A stretch of DNA of 64,000 nucleotides from Nonomuraea rubra (GCF_014207985.1 NZ_JACHMI010000001.1:11825001-11889000), one strand, 5' to 3'. Shown: positions 1 to 8,127, numbered from the stretch's first letter. Notes: a model not told the origin generated them from the letters alone. Numbers and translations are program-made.

Positions 1-267
1 GTCCGAGAAGAGGTCAGGGAAGCTTAGGGCTTCTGAGCTGGCACGATCGATCGTGCGCTTCTCGTCGTCGTCGAGGCCCTTCACTGCCATCGTCACGTTG
101 GAGTGCTTGAGGATGGCGCAGGCGTCCGGCGCGACGAACCACGGCTCATCGTCGATCATCGCGGCTCGGACCTGCTGCCCAGTGAACGGGAACTCAAAGG
201 GCACCAACGCCCCTGAGGTGGGGACCTCGCTGTGTCCCCGCTGGTCGAACAAGCTACCGTTGTCCAT
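1..267 (-). CDS. BRO-family phage antirepressor, N-terminal part (cut by window edge)
   Basis: The 89 visible residues match the BRO-N domain of phage antirepressors: FEFPFTGQQVRAAMI at about 24-38, then PWFVAPDACAILKH at about 42-55 and LDDDEKRTI near 65-73. BRO-N proteins interfere with phage repressors or bind DNA; a second domain (KilA-C or similar) usually follows and would lie left of position 1. The ATG at 265-267 has AGGAG just upstream on this strand. About 230 bp of non-coding DNA precedes it, so it probably has its own promoter. Partial. Confidence 0.85.
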   Translation of the reverse strand, partial: MDNGSLFDQRGHSEVPTSGALVPFEFPFTGQQVRAAMIDDEPWFVAPDACAILKHSNVTMAVKGLDDDEKRTIDRASSEALSFPDLFSD

Positions 268-494
268 GGTCGATCTCCTGGTTACGCAGGCGGTCGGCAA
301 GCCCCGGCGGTCGTCGCAACACGACCGTTCGGGGCGCTCTCATTTTGAGAGCCCGAATTACTTGAATTCTACTATTCGATCTATCTAAGCGCCGGAATGA
401 ACGCATTTGCGATGATCGAATTAGTGGGCGTTTTGGCAGGTTAAACAGCGTGACGAACGCCACACTGAATTAGCCCCTTTTCTGGAGGATGCGT
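268..494. promoter_or_regulatory. Intergenic regulatory region upstream of the antirepressor
   Basis: No gene is seen here. The stretch 350-430 is AT-rich compared with its surroundings and holds a perfect inverted repeat GCTCTC-N5-GAGAGC (336-352) and two copies of CGAATTA (354-360 and 417-423). This fits a promoter/operator for the leftward antirepressor gene or a terminator of the genes to the right; the sequence alone does not decide. Confidence 0.45.
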
Positions 495-758
495 TTATTG
501 CGGCGGCTCGGGACGGGCGTGCTCGACGCTCCCGAATATCCGCATGCACTGGCATCCGTCCACCGGACCCCACGACGGGCAGACGGACGTCACGCCCGCC
601 TTCTCACACCCGCACGGCTCGTTCCAGAACGGGCCAACGCACCCGCACCGATCGTCGTTGTGCCATGCGTTCACCAGGCGAAGACACTTGTCGCACGCCA
701 GGAACGGGTTCGCGAATGTGACGTAGACGTGGGTTCTCGTGCACGTTGCGGTCAGCAT
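495..758 (-). CDS. Cys-rich putative zinc-binding small protein
   Basis: 87 residues with ten cysteines in CxxC and CxC pairs (about C22/C25, C38/C40, C49/C51, C69/C71), a pattern of metal coordination. The ATG at 756-758 shares one base with the stop of the next gene upstream (TGATG) and has a GAGGGGG ribosome site, which fixes the start over longer in-frame readings. Function unknown. Confidence 0.6.
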   Translation of the reverse strand: MLTATCTRTHVYVTFANPFLACDKCLRLVNAWHNDDRCGCVGPFWNEPCGCEKAGVTSVCPSWGPVDGCQCMRIFGSVEHARPEPPQ

Positions 759-1066
759 CAGTGATCCCCCTCGTTGCGTGATCGCCACTCCACGATTCGA
801 CCAGCCCCAGGGTTGGGCGTCACCACATGCTCGAACTTCGCGCGCTTCAGTTCGGCCCTCGCCGCGTCTCTCTCCCGTACGAACCACAGCGCCAAGTACC
901 ACGTCGCCACCTGAAGCAGCGTCGTCCCGGACAAGGCGGGCCACTCCTCGGGAGCGAACACCCGGTACAGCCATGCGGCCAACTCCAGCGGGATCATCAC
1001 CTTCAGGAAGCCCGCCGCCTCGCTACTGGCAGGGTCGGCGTACACCCGCCAGGCTCGGCGGATCAC
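758..1066 (-). CDS. Small membrane protein, unknown function
   Basis: 102 residues from a GTG that overlaps the upstream stop (GTGA). Two hydrophobic stretches (about 20-36 and 48-62) are followed by a charged tail (RERDAARAELKRAKFEH), suggesting a two-pass membrane protein with a cytoplasmic C-terminus. Coupled to the DUF6221 gene upstream and the Cys-rich gene downstream. No family recognised. Confidence 0.55.
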   Translation of the reverse strand: MIRRAWRVYADPASSEAAGFLKVMIPLELAAWLYRVFAPEEWPALSGTTLLQVATWYLALWFVRERDAARAELKRAKFEHVVTPNPGAGRIVEWRSRNEGDH

Positions 1067-1521
1067 TCGCCCCACTCCGGCTTGAACCCTGGACGGTGGC
1101 GGTAGCCGACCACGAGCATGTCTATCGCTTCCCGCATGCCCCACCAGAAGTCCGGCGTCGTCCCCGGCTCGTCCGGTCCTTCGCACCGGGCGATCAGCGC
1201 CAGTTCGGCTTCGCACCGGGCGATCGTGTCCCTGGGCTGCTGAAGCACGATGTGGTCTGCGGCTTCCCGCTCCCACACTCCGCCACCGTCGTCGTAGTTG
1301 AGGGTGGCGACCCTGAGCAGGACGGGCACCTCGCCCTCCAGCTCGTAGTTCCACTCGGTCTCACCCGTGGGAGCGCCGTGGACCTGCCAGGCGTCGCCGT
1401 CGCCGTCCTGTCCGGTGTTCACCCACGGGCCGGGCGCGACCTCGTCGGCAGCCTTCGCAACTTCGAGTTCGGCATTGATCGTGGCTCTGAGCCACGAGAG
1501 CAGTTCGGTCACCAGCGCCAC
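1063..1521 (-). CDS. DUF6221 family protein
   Basis: 152 residues. N-terminal helix (LVTELLSWLRATINAELEVA), a PGPW segment, a central ADHIVLQQPRDTIARCEAEL helix and a C-terminal YRHRPGFKPEW motif match the DUF6221 family found in actinobacteria and their phages. Function unknown. It overlaps the upstream gene by 13 bp and the downstream gene as GTGA, so it is part of one coupled run. Confidence 0.7.
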   Translation of the reverse strand: MALVTELLSWLRATINAELEVAKAADEVAPGPWVNTGQDGDGDAWQVHGAPTGETEWNYELEGEVPVLLRVATLNYDDGGGVWEREAADHIVLQQPRDTIARCEAELALIARCEGPDEPGTTPDFWWGMREAIDMLVVGYRHRPGFKPEWGE

Positions 1522-1826
1522 TGGTCCTTGTCACGCAGCCGCTCGAAGGCTGCCCGAAACGCTGCGCCGATCTTTGCGGCGTCGGGATCCTTGATCGTCA
1601 TGTCCGAGATGTTGACCACCGGCGCAGGCTGCAGCTCAGCGTCCCGGTCCACGATCTCCACCGTCTGCGAAACGATGAGGTGCGTTCGTGAGCCGCACTG
1701 CTTCGCGAACTCGTACAGCAACTCCTTGTTGACGCCCTCTTCGGCCTGGTCGAAGACCAGCGCGAACGGCTCTTCCAAGTCGTCGCCGACCATCACGGCG
1801 GGGAGAGGAAGGATCTGGATACGCAT
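1509..1826 (-). CDS. Hypothetical phage protein
   Basis: 105 residues, soluble, beginning MRIQILPLPAVMVGDDLEE. No domain recognised. It shares the final base of the upstream gene's stop region (TGATG-type junction) and overlaps the DUF6221 gene by 13 bp, which supports real coding in this polycistron. Confidence 0.5.
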   Translation of the reverse strand: MRIQILPLPAVMVGDDLEEPFALVFDQAEEGVNKELLYEFAKQCGSRTHLIVSQTVEIVDRDAELQPAPVVNISDMTIKDPDAAKIGAAFRAAFERLRDKDQWRW

Positions 1827-2191
1827 CAGGCGTCCGCCTCATCCACGCGCGCCCACACGTTGTCGCACGCCTCATGGACGGCCCGCCACAACTCCTGCTG
1901 GCGCTCGCTCATCCTGTTGTGCCCTGGAAGTGCCGCTTCGGCCCACCCGTCGCGCATGAGTTCGACGGCTTCCACGAGGGCGCGCACCTCGATGGGCAGT
2001 GCGTCCAGCGCAGTCAGCTCGCCGCGCGCAGGATGCCGGAACAGGACGAGACTGCCTCCGGCTGCGAAGGTTTCGATCTGCTGGCGAAGCTCCTGGATTT
2101 GCGCGTCGTAGGCGATGGTGCAGTGGTCGTTGGACTCCATCGAGTCGAGGAGCGCCTTGACGTCGTCAGGGTTGAGGCTGAGGTACTTCAT
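1826..2191 (-). CDS. Hypothetical phage protein
   Basis: 121 residues starting MKYLSLNPDDVKALLDS; the ATG at 2189-2191 overlaps the upstream stop by one base. Mostly helical, with a glutamine/arginine-rich segment (MSERQQELWRAVHEAC) near the C-terminus. No family recognised. Confidence 0.5.
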   Translation of the reverse strand: MKYLSLNPDDVKALLDSMESNDHCTIAYDAQIQELRQQIETFAAGGSLVLFRHPARGELTALDALPIEVRALVEAVELMRDGWAEAALPGHNRMSERQQELWRAVHEACDNVWARVDEADA

Positions 2192-2487
2192 CAGCGCGTC
2201 CCCCACGTCATCGAGGGAACCGGCTCGTACGTCTCGGCGAACACGTCCTCAGCGACCGGGTGGAACTTGCCCTTGGCGTCCCTGACGATCCACTGCCCGT
2301 CGTACACCTCCACCCACGTGCCGTGCACCGGGTGACGGACAGCGGCGGTCTGCTCGGGGTCGTCTCCCCGGTCCTCCGGATCTACGGCCTCAAAGTCGCT
2401 GCCCGCGAAGGCGACCAGCTCGGCCTCGTTGCTCCCCGTCCACTGGACGGCGGTGACCTCTACGGGCTTCTTCCTGAAGCGGCGCAT
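2191..2487 (-). CDS. Phage protein of the KKPV..QW / TYEPV type
   Basis: 98 residues. MRRFRKKPVEVTAVQWTG at the start, VEVYDGQWIVRDAKGKFHPV in the second half and DVFAETYEPV at the end form a pattern seen in many tailed-phage accessory proteins (sometimes annotated PGDYG-domain-like). Biochemical role unknown. The start overlaps the stop of the next gene; a longer in-frame start would add 12 residues unlike the family. Confidence 0.6.
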   Translation of the reverse strand: MRRFRKKPVEVTAVQWTGSNEAELVAFAGSDFEAVDPEDRGDDPEQTAAVRHPVHGTWVEVYDGQWIVRDAKGKFHPVAEDVFAETYEPVPSMTWGTR

Positions 2488-2738
2488 CACGGGTGCGCCA
2501 GGTGCCAGGTACCGCCACGGCACTCGTCCTGATCCTGGTGCACACCCCGGTTGAAGAACATGCCCTCGGGGTTAAGCACCGCGAGATTCACGTGGCCAAC
2601 CCAGTGATCCTCGGTGGGTCCGTGCTGGTAGGTGTCCACATCGGTCACGATGGCGGCCCGGCAGACGCTCGGGTACTCGCCTCCGGGTGTGCCGTACGAC
2701 TGGTAGTGAACGATCTGCCCGATGTAGGGCTTCTTCAT
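2487..2738 (-). CDS. Hypothetical phage protein
   Basis: 83 residues from an ATG preceded by GGAG. Sequence MKKPYIGQIVHYQSYGTPGG suggests a small beta-rich fold (GQIVHYQS..AAIVTDV..VGHVNLAVLNP); no recognised family. First gene of the leftward run after a non-coding gap with hairpins, so its transcript may start in 2740-2970. Confidence 0.55.
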   Translation of the reverse strand: MKKPYIGQIVHYQSYGTPGGEYPSVCRAAIVTDVDTYQHGPTEDHWVGHVNLAVLNPEGMFFNRGVHQDQDECRGGTWHLAHP

Positions 2739-2774
2739 GGCGATCTCCACGGAGGGTTGTAGGGGGTCTTTGTG

Positions 2775-2874
2775 GTGCGGCCCGGCCAAGACCCCCCAGC
2801 CAGGCGGGGCCGCACGTTCGAGGGGGTGGGTGGTCCTGGCCCTTGCTTCCCTCGCCAGAGGACAAGGGCCAGGA
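2775..2874. terminator. Two stem-loops in a 235-bp intergenic gap
   Basis: Inverted repeats with 9-bp arms (2775-2783 / 2807-2815) and 12-bp arms TCCTGGCCCTTG / CAAGGGCCAGGA (2834-2845 / 2863-2874). No T-run follows on either strand, so these are better described as strong hairpins, perhaps terminators or RNA-processing sites. The rest of 2739-2973 holds no gene I can support. Confidence 0.5.
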
Positions 2875-2973
2875 CACCTGGGTGGAGGCTCAACGCAGGA
2901 CCATCGGGGCAAGTCCAGCGGAACCCGCGCGTCGCCCCTGGGGCACGCGCGCTCTTGGGGAATCTAAGGCTGT

Positions 2974-3219
2974 CTAGGCTGCGCGGTGGACGCGCTTGTC
3001 GCTGCCCGACGTGCGGACCGCAGCCTCATACGCGAGACGATCCGCCTCATCCACATCCGCGACCTTGAACAGGCGCCGGCGAGGCGGACAGCCAGGGATC
3101 GGGGCGAGGTAGCCGATCCGCACCCACCGATCCACCGTCGCCGGCTTGACGCCCTTCAGTACGGCAGCCTGCTGGCGGGTCACGCACGGTTCGCCGTCCG
3201 GGTCGTAGTGGAAGCGCAT
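2974..3219 (-). CDS. MerR/excisionase-like helix-turn-helix protein
   Basis: 81 residues from MRFHYDPDGEPCVTRQQ. Residues about 12-45 (VTRQQAAVLKGVKPATVDRWVRIGYLAPI) look like the helix-turn-helix of HTH_17/excisionase-type proteins, followed by RRLFKVADVDEADRLAYEAA, the usual wing-to-helix segment. Upstream in-frame ATGs at 3270 and 3324 are possible. The latter would overlap the next gene. Confidence 0.55.
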   Translation of the reverse strand: MRFHYDPDGEPCVTRQQAAVLKGVKPATVDRWVRIGYLAPIPGCPPRRRLFKVADVDEADRLAYEAAVRTSGSDKRVHRAA

Positions 3220-3296
3220 CCGGGGCACCCCCAGACACGCGAAAGCCCCGGCGCTGAAAGCGTTCCGGGGCATAGATCGTCCGCTGTTTCCCAACG

Positions 3297-3497
3297 TTAG
3301 ACCGCTCGCGATGGACTTGTCCAATTCTCGTCAGACGACTCGCCGCACAACTGTTCACACAGGCGCTTGCGCTGCTGCGGCGTGAGCCGGACAGGCCACA
3401 CCGCAGGCAGCAGCAGCACATCCCCGTTGGGCATGCGGACAACGTCGAGAGGAGAGTCAGGGGAGGCGTTCACAGTGGGGTCATCTTCCCACGTCAC
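3297..3497 (-). CDS. Hypothetical small protein
   Basis: 66 residues from a GTG overlapping the upstream stop as GTGA. VRMPNGDVLLLPAVWPVRLTP followed by a helix (QQRKRLCEQLCGE). No family recognised; support comes from the coupling. Confidence 0.45.
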   Translation of the reverse strand: MTWEDDPTVNASPDSPLDVVRMPNGDVLLLPAVWPVRLTPQQRKRLCEQLCGESSDENWTSPSRAV

Positions 3498-4279
3498 GAT
3501 GCCTTGCGCGTCTTGCGAACCTCTTCTGCCATCTCCTGGTACTCCGACCATTTCAAGACCCGTTCGCACGTTCGGCGGCGGCACGTCACCTTGTCCTCGC
3601 CGACCTTCCGTTCCAGCGTGAGGCCCTTGCATTCGGGGCAGCGCGCCGCCCGGAGAGGTTCGACGACGACGTCTGACGGGTCGTAGCGGACGAGCCTGCC
3701 GTACCAGCGGGCGATCTCCTCGCCGAACAACAGCGCCAGGTCGGCGTGTCCGAGGATGCGTTCGGCGCGGGCGACCAGCCACGAGGCGCCCAGCGTGATC
3801 GAGTCCGCGAGCATGCCCTGCCTAGCCATCGTCTCCGCTCCGAGATAGGACGCCTTCCAATCCCGGAGCCAGCCGTCCAGCTCGTCGATGTCGTCGATCG
3901 TCGGCGACAGCGACGGCGGCTCGCTGCCCTTGCTCGACACCTTCGCCTGGTCGGTCTGGCCGCGGAACCCGTCCGCTTCCCGCAGGTACACGCACGCGGC
4001 GCCATCGAGTTTGGACAGCTTCGACTTGAGGCCGTACATGCAGTCCGGGCAGTAGACCGGCTCCCCCTCCACCCGGTACGGCAGGCGCGGCTCGTCGGGT
4101 TCGGCGGGCTCTTCGGGCCACACGAGCGGGGCGTGCCAGGCCGCGGCGTCCGATCGCCACTGTTGGTGGTCGGCCCGGTAGACGACGTAGGCGGCTTCGT
4201 AGGTGCGGACCTTGCGCCGGTAGCCGTTCATGCATGCGCCGGCACACAGGCGTTCGAGGTCGTAGGTGCGCTGGGACAT
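3494..4279 (-). CDS. Zinc-ribbon phage protein
   Basis: 261 residues from MSQRTYDLERLCAGACMN. Cysteine pairs CPDC (about residue 75), CPEC (about 220) and CRRRTC (about 240) indicate two zinc ribbons flanking a helical middle (DELDGWLRDWKASYLGAETMARQG). The start has GGGGGAGG just upstream, and 163 bp of non-coding DNA separates it from the next gene, so a promoter is likely there. Function unknown. Confidence 0.6.
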   Translation of the reverse strand: MSQRTYDLERLCAGACMNGYRRKVRTYEAAYVVYRADHQQWRSDAAAWHAPLVWPEEPAEPDEPRLPYRVEGEPVYCPDCMYGLKSKLSKLDGAACVYLREADGFRGQTDQAKVSSKGSEPPSLSPTIDDIDELDGWLRDWKASYLGAETMARQGMLADSITLGASWLVARAERILGHADLALLFGEEIARWYGRLVRYDPSDVVVEPLRAARCPECKGLTLERKVGEDKVTCRRRTCERVLKWSEYQEMAEEVRKTRKAS

Positions 4280-4442
4280 TTCGGCCTCCCCCGAATGTAC
4301 GCTTGCGGGTAGGCCACTGGTGGTGACGGTGGTGGGCGAGGGATTTCGTAGTGGGGTCGAGGCGGTCTCCTGTTCGTGGCAGGAGGCCGCTTTCGCGTTC
4401 AAGGTCAAATATGCCACGTTTCTGCAGGTGGCATCTCCCTGG

Positions 4443-4742
4443 TCAGTTTCCAGACTGGTGCTTGCCGCGGAGCCGCGTCCAACCCCACAGGCAGCCCCAC
4501 GCGGCGAGGGCGCCCAATGTGAGAGCCACAGCCGCGGTCCGCATCCCGATCGTCCAGAGGAAGGCGAAGACGGCGACGGCGCCGGCGATGCGTGCCGCCG
4601 TCTCGAGCCATCCAAGCCAGCGTCTCCAGCCCGGCGCGGCGACGGCAGCGGCTGGCAGGGGTTCCCACAGCGTGCCGCAGTCGGGGCAGCGCCATGGATC
4701 GGTGTTGTGGGTGTCGGGGCGGACACACTGGTGGCCGGTCAA
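4443..4742 (-). CDS. Small membrane protein with N-terminal zinc motif
   Basis: 99 residues from a TTG with AAGGA seven bases upstream. C-x13-CxxC with nearby histidines (HQC...WRCPDCGTLW, about residues 4-24) resembles a zinc knuckle; two hydrophobic helices follow (about 45-64 and 70-90). No family recognised. The start is inferred from the ribosome site. Confidence 0.45.
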   Translation of the reverse strand: MTGHQCVRPDTHNTDPWRCPDCGTLWEPLPAAAVAAPGWRRWLGWLETAARIAGAVAVFAFLWTIGMRTAAVALTLGALAAWGCLWGWTRLRGKHQSGN

Positions 4743-4768
4743 GGCGTCGTCCTTCCAGCCGCCGATCT

Positions 4769-5008
4769 CTACTGCAGCGCCCCTCTGATGTCGCAGCGGT
4801 AGAGGCACTTCCAGCGGCCGATGATGTACTTCGGAGTGCGGTCCCCCAGATCCGGCGTGCTGATCCTGCTCACGTCGATAGTGGTGCCGCAGACCGGGCA
4901 GGCCGGCCACTCCTGGGCGTTCCACTCCTGGTCAGTGAAGGTGGTGGTGCCCCGGTCCTCCTCAGGGTCGAGGTTGAGCGTCTCGGGGTTGATGTGCCAC
5001 CGCGTCAT
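4769..5008 (-). CDS. Small putative zinc-binding protein
   Basis: 79 residues. CPVC (about 37-40) and C..C near the end (WKCLYRC) could coordinate one metal. ATG overlaps the upstream stop (ATGA). No known family. Confidence 0.5.
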   Translation of the reverse strand: MTRWHINPETLNLDPEEDRGTTTFTDQEWNAQEWPACPVCGTTIDVSRISTPDLGDRTPKYIIGRWKCLYRCDIRGALQ

Positions 5009-5241
5009 GCCGTCTCCTCCAGCAGGTCCGTCTGGCCGTCAACGTCCCATCCTGTCGGGACACCTGTGATGCGTACAGGCTTGCGGGAGACGATGCCGAG
5101 CGCCTTCCTGCAGTCCGGGCCTATCCCGTAGGCGAGGGACACAGGGTCTTGGAGCTTGTGGCGGCAGCAGCGGCAGCGGCCTACCGTGGGCGTCTCCCCC
5201 GCGGCTGGAGTGTCCGGCTCGTCGAGGTCCAGGAGGTTCAC
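5005..5241 (-). CDS. DUF6011-like zinc-binding protein
   Basis: 78 residues from a GTG overlapping the upstream stop. RCRCCRHKLQDPVSLAYGIGPDC (about 24-46) matches the DUF6011 pattern of a CxxC followed by an LxxPxSxxxGIGPxC segment, common in actinobacteria and actinophages. Probably a small DNA- or protein-binding zinc module; role unknown. Confidence 0.65.
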   Translation of the reverse strand: MNLLDLDEPDTPAAGETPTVGRCRCCRHKLQDPVSLAYGIGPDCRKALGIVSRKPVRITGVPTGWDVDGQTDLLEETA

Positions 5242-5639
5242 GGCTCGTCCTCGCCCGCAGCGTCGAACAGCTCGTTGGCGAGCCCGTGAAGGATGTCGCC
5301 CATGTTGAGTGCCACCCTGGCGAGGATGGCCGGGTCGACGTCGGGGAGGCGGTGGCGTAGGGCTTCCACCATGGCGGCTCGTACGCGCCGTTCTGCTACC
5401 TGGGCGGGTGTTGGTGCGTCGATGAGCCCGGCCAAGGTGAGCGCCTCGTCCTTGTCCAAACCGAGCACGTCGGCGAGGCTCGTGACCGTCCTGGCGAGCG
5501 GAAGCGTCGGCTGGGTTGCTAACCGGTCGTAGGTGACGCGGCTGATGCCGGCCTTGTCGCACAGAGCCATCTTGGTCATTCCGAGTCGCGTCCGCTCCAG
5601 TTCGGCGCGGCGATGGAAGGCTGCTGCCACAGCGGTCAC
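5238..5639 (-). CDS. XRE-family helix-turn-helix protein
   Basis: 133 residues. Residues about 9-62 form an XRE-type HTH (RTRLGMTKMALCDKAGISRVTYDRL...LADVLGLDKDEALTLAGL). The C-terminal half is helical and may dimerise or sense a signal. First gene of a coupled run to its left. DNA-binding regulator; target unknown. Confidence 0.7.
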   Translation of the reverse strand: MTAVAAAFHRRAELERTRLGMTKMALCDKAGISRVTYDRLATQPTLPLARTVTSLADVLGLDKDEALTLAGLIDAPTPAQVAERRVRAAMVEALRHRLPDVDPAILARVALNMGDILHGLANELFDAAGEDEP

Positions 5640-5685
5640 GTGTTCTCCTCGGGGGCTGTCGTCTCAGGCGGCAGGCTAGAGCCGA

Positions 5686-5898
5686 TCACGGACGCCGCCT
5701 CTCGGCAATCTGCTTGTTGATCTCAGCAACCCTCTTCCAGTTCTGCTCAGCGGACTTCCATGACTCCTCAGCGCGCTTCCAGTTGGCGATCGTTTCCTTC
5801 GCGGACCGTCGTATCTGGATCAAGGTGTGGATGGAGAACACCAGCGCTGCGGCAGAGAATGCGAGCACGCCGTACGCGATCAAGGCAGCCGTGGTCAT
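5686..5898 (-). CDS. Small membrane protein with coiled-coil tail
   Basis: 70 residues: one hydrophobic helix (about 3-28, AALIAYGVLAFSAAALVFSI) then a repeating charged heptad-like tail with three similar segments (NWKRAEES / SWKSAEQ / NWKRVAE). Likely a one-pass anchor with a cytoplasmic coiled coil. ATGA overlap with the upstream gene. Confidence 0.5.
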   Translation of the reverse strand: MTTAALIAYGVLAFSAAALVFSIHTLIQIRRSAKETIANWKRAEESWKSAEQNWKRVAEINKQIAERRRP

Positions 5899-6221
5899 CG
5901 GTCCTCCTCTGGCGGCAGGCTAGCGGCCTCCGGGTCGTCGAGGGCGGCACGGAGGCGGGCGACGAGTACAGAGTCGTCTGCGTCAAAGCGATGCATGGCG
6001 AACTGCTCGGCGCGATCAAGTACGTGGCGGCAGTCGGCCTCGGAGACGACGACCAAGCCCGCCACTGTGAGGGCGTCTACGGCGATCCTGGCGGCGTCTT
6101 CAGCCTCTCTGCCGGACAGCGGGATGGCCTTGTCCAGCATGGCGTCGGTGAGGGCACGCTTCCCGAGGCGGAGCCTCAGGTGCTCACGGAGAGCCTTCTC
6201 GATCACCTCAGTGGGCGTCAT
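5895..6221 (-). CDS. Hypothetical phage protein
   Basis: 108 residues, helical, MTPTEVIEKALREHLRLRLGKR at the start. No family recognised. The C-terminus PPEEDR is encoded by the ribosome site of the next gene (GAGGAGGACCGATG). Confidence 0.5.
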   Translation of the reverse strand: MTPTEVIEKALREHLRLRLGKRALTDAMLDKAIPLSGREAEDAARIAVDALTVAGLVVVSEADCRHVLDRAEQFAMHRFDADDSVLVARLRAALDDPEAASLPPEEDR

Positions 6222-6526
6222 TGGTCTCCCCCTCCGATCAGGTGCGCTGCGGCCTTGAGCGTGTCCCTCATGCGCGGGTGGTAGACGAGCCCGTACTCCT
6301 TCAGGAAGGCGTCGAAGCGTGCGGGGTCGTAGCCGGCGCGCTTCACGTCGGCGAGGGCCAGAAGCTCCTCGGCCACCTGCTGCCGTACCTGGGCGGCGAG
6401 GACAGGAGCAGCAACCGCCAGGATCTCTCTCGCGAACGGTTCCGCCCAGATCTTGGACGGTGTGAGACGACGCTCCAAGAGAACGCCCATGACGGCCTGT
6501 ACCGCTTCCTCAGGGATGTCAGGCAC
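6218..6526 (-). CDS. Hypothetical phage protein
   Basis: 102 residues from a GTG with AGGAGG upstream, overlapping the upstream gene by 8 bp. VPDIPEEAVQAVMGVLLERR...AREILAVAAPVLAAQVRQQVAEELLALADVKR is helical; resembles uncharacterised phage proteins with an N-terminal helical repeat. No function assigned. Confidence 0.5.
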   Translation of the reverse strand: MPDIPEEAVQAVMGVLLERRLTPSKIWAEPFAREILAVAAPVLAAQVRQQVAEELLALADVKRAGYDPARFDAFLKEYGLVYHPRMRDTLKAAAHLIGGGDQ

Positions 6527-6797
6527 GCTGAGCCTCCTGTACGAGGGTGAGCCGGTACCGCCACACGATCGCGTCCACGGGGCGCGTGTCGGGCAGGCGC
6601 TCGTCTCCACACGGGTCGCAGACGAGGGAGGTGTGCCGGCCGATCGTCGGCCAGTCCACGACGACGAGCTGGGCTGCGGGCATGTTGCGGCACCACTTGC
6701 AGGTGAGCGGGCTGGCCTTTGAGGCTTCTGACACTGTGGAGGGCTCCCCCAAAGGAGACTCAAAGGAGACGGCTTCTGCCGGGATGGGGTCAGGCAT
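6519..6797 (-). CDS. Small zinc-ribbon-like protein
   Basis: 92 residues. CKWC (about 33-36) and CDPC (about 60-63) suggest one zinc ribbon between a disordered acidic N-terminus and a basic C-terminus. Coupled to both neighbours. No family recognised. Confidence 0.5.
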   Translation of the reverse strand: MPDPIPAEAVSFESPLGEPSTVSEASKASPLTCKWCRNMPAAQLVVVDWPTIGRHTSLVCDPCGDERLPDTRPVDAIVWRYRLTLVQEAQRA

Positions 6798-7299
6798 CGG
6801 CCACCTCTCCGAACACCTCAGGGTGGGCGGCCTTCCAGTCCGTCCAGTACGTCCACGGCTCTTCGCCGACCGTGTGGATGCGGTCCATCACCTGCGCGAG
6901 CGTCAGCGGGCCGGGCGACTTCTCGCCCCGGATGCGCGGATGCTCCGGAACGTATGTCGGCCCGTACTCCCAGGTGCGGCGGCGGTAACCCCAGTCGTCG
7001 TCGCCCCACTTGCGGAAGATGATGCCGTTCGCGCCGCCATCGATGTCGAACGGGCGCTCAGCCATCTTCGCCTTCCACCGGTCGTTGTACCAGTGGTCGA
7101 TGTACTGGTCCAGGAAGGAGGCGAGCATGCGCACCTCCTGGTCGGTGGGGCGATGCCGCTCATCGTCGAGGCGTCCGGAGTCGAACGCGACGATGTAAAA
7201 CCAGCGCGGCCAGGCGTGCCCGACGACCGGGATGCGGAGCTTGGTGAGCGGATCGTGCTGGTCGGCGTCGTACGGCCAGTCGATCTCTGGAGAGGTCAC
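6790..7299 (-). CDS. Hypothetical phage protein, W/Y-rich
   Basis: 169 residues from a GTG overlapping the upstream stop (GTGA). Rich in aromatic residues (WPRWFYIV, YIDHWYNDRWKAKM, WGYRRRTWEYGPTY). Soluble; no recognised domain. Sits in the same coupled run as its neighbours. Confidence 0.5.
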   Translation of the reverse strand: MTSPEIDWPYDADQHDPLTKLRIPVVGHAWPRWFYIVAFDSGRLDDERHRPTDQEVRMLASFLDQYIDHWYNDRWKAKMAERPFDIDGGANGIIFRKWGDDDWGYRRRTWEYGPTYVPEHPRIRGEKSPGPLTLAQVMDRIHTVGEEPWTYWTDWKAAHPEVFGEVADA

Positions 7300-7523
7300 T
7301 TCTCCTCCTCCGTCCACTCAGAGATGGTCCGGTACACAACGGTGGCGTCTGCGGGCAGTCCGTGGTGCGGCTGCCAGGCTCGCGTCTGCCGGGCGAGGTG
7401 CTGCGCCGCTTCCTTGCCGGACTCGCCGGTGCCGGCGCGGTCGTACTTGACGACCTGGCGGTCTCTGCCGTCCGTGTTGGTCCAGGCGGTCCAGCGGCAG
7501 GCGTACTCGATCACGGCAGCCAC
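7296..7523 (-). CDS. Hypothetical small phage protein
   Basis: 75 residues from a GTG with GGAGGACTGACCC upstream. MAAVIEYACRWTAWTNTDGRDRQ then a helix (ESGKEAAQHLARQTRAW) and a terminal strand. No family recognised. Confidence 0.45.
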   Translation of the reverse strand: MAAVIEYACRWTAWTNTDGRDRQVVKYDRAGTGESGKEAAQHLARQTRAWQPHHGLPADATVVYRTISEWTEEEK

Positions 7524-7526
7524 GGG

Positions 7527-7814
7527 TCAGTCCTCCTCGGGTTCGGTGACGACCAGACGGGAGGCAACCACGGCGCGTCTATGCGCCACTGTCCAACCGT
7601 CACGCTCCAGGGCGGCGATCAGTTCCGCCGCAGCGGGCGACTCGGCGCGCGGGTCGTCGAACTTGTCGAGCAGATGGACGAGCACCTGCTTACGGCCGTC
7701 GTCCAACGACTCGGTGCCGCCCACCATGTGGACGATCTGCTTGGTCTTCGTCTCTCGAACGGCCTGCTCTACGCGGGTGCGGGACAGGCGGAGGCGGCGA
7801 GGCTTCGCGGGCAT
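7527..7814 (-). CDS. Hypothetical small basic protein
   Basis: 95 residues beginning MPAKPRRLRLSRTRVEQAVRETKTK; the basic N-terminal helix could contact nucleic acid. Its ribosome site (GGAGGACTGACCCG) lies in the end of the upstream gene. Function unknown. Confidence 0.45.
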   Translation of the reverse strand: MPAKPRRLRLSRTRVEQAVRETKTKQIVHMVGGTESLDDGRKQVLVHLLDKFDDPRAESPAAAELIAALERDGWTVAHRRAVVASRLVVTEPEED

Positions 7815-7818
7815 CGGG

Positions 7819-8124
7819 TCAGTCCTCCTCTCCGAGCGCCAGGAACGCGCACCGCAGGGCGTACTTGTCCGGGTAGTCGGAGTGACCCGCCGCGGACTGT
7901 TCGATGCGTCGCACCTGCTCCAACGTGGCGGGCTCCAGTCCGCGCTTCTCGCGGATCTCGTTGACGAGGGCGAGCATCCGTTCCGCCTCGTAGGCCACCC
8001 AGGCGCATTCCGGCCCGTACGGCCCTTCCACGATCTCGGACCTCTTGTGCCGCTGATGAGTGGCGAAGCGGAGCTTGGCGAGGAAAAGATCGCGGGTCTG
8101 TGCGCGAGTGATCACATCGGCCAT
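7819..8124 (-). CDS. Hypothetical phage protein
   Basis: 101 residues. MADVITRAQTRDLFLAKLRFATHQRHKRSEIVEGPYGPEC; helical and soluble. The terminal GEED is encoded by the same GGAGGACTGACC junction element found at its neighbours. No family recognised. Confidence 0.45.
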   Translation of the reverse strand: MADVITRAQTRDLFLAKLRFATHQRHKRSEIVEGPYGPECAWVAYEAERMLALVNEIREKRGLEPATLEQVRRIEQSAAGHSDYPDKYALRCAFLALGEED

Positions 8125-8127
8125 CGG

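Noticed and set aside
739..1959. A 406-residue plus-strand open frame
   Set aside because: Antisense of DUF6221 and neighbours, arginine/proline-rich with no domain; a product of high GC.
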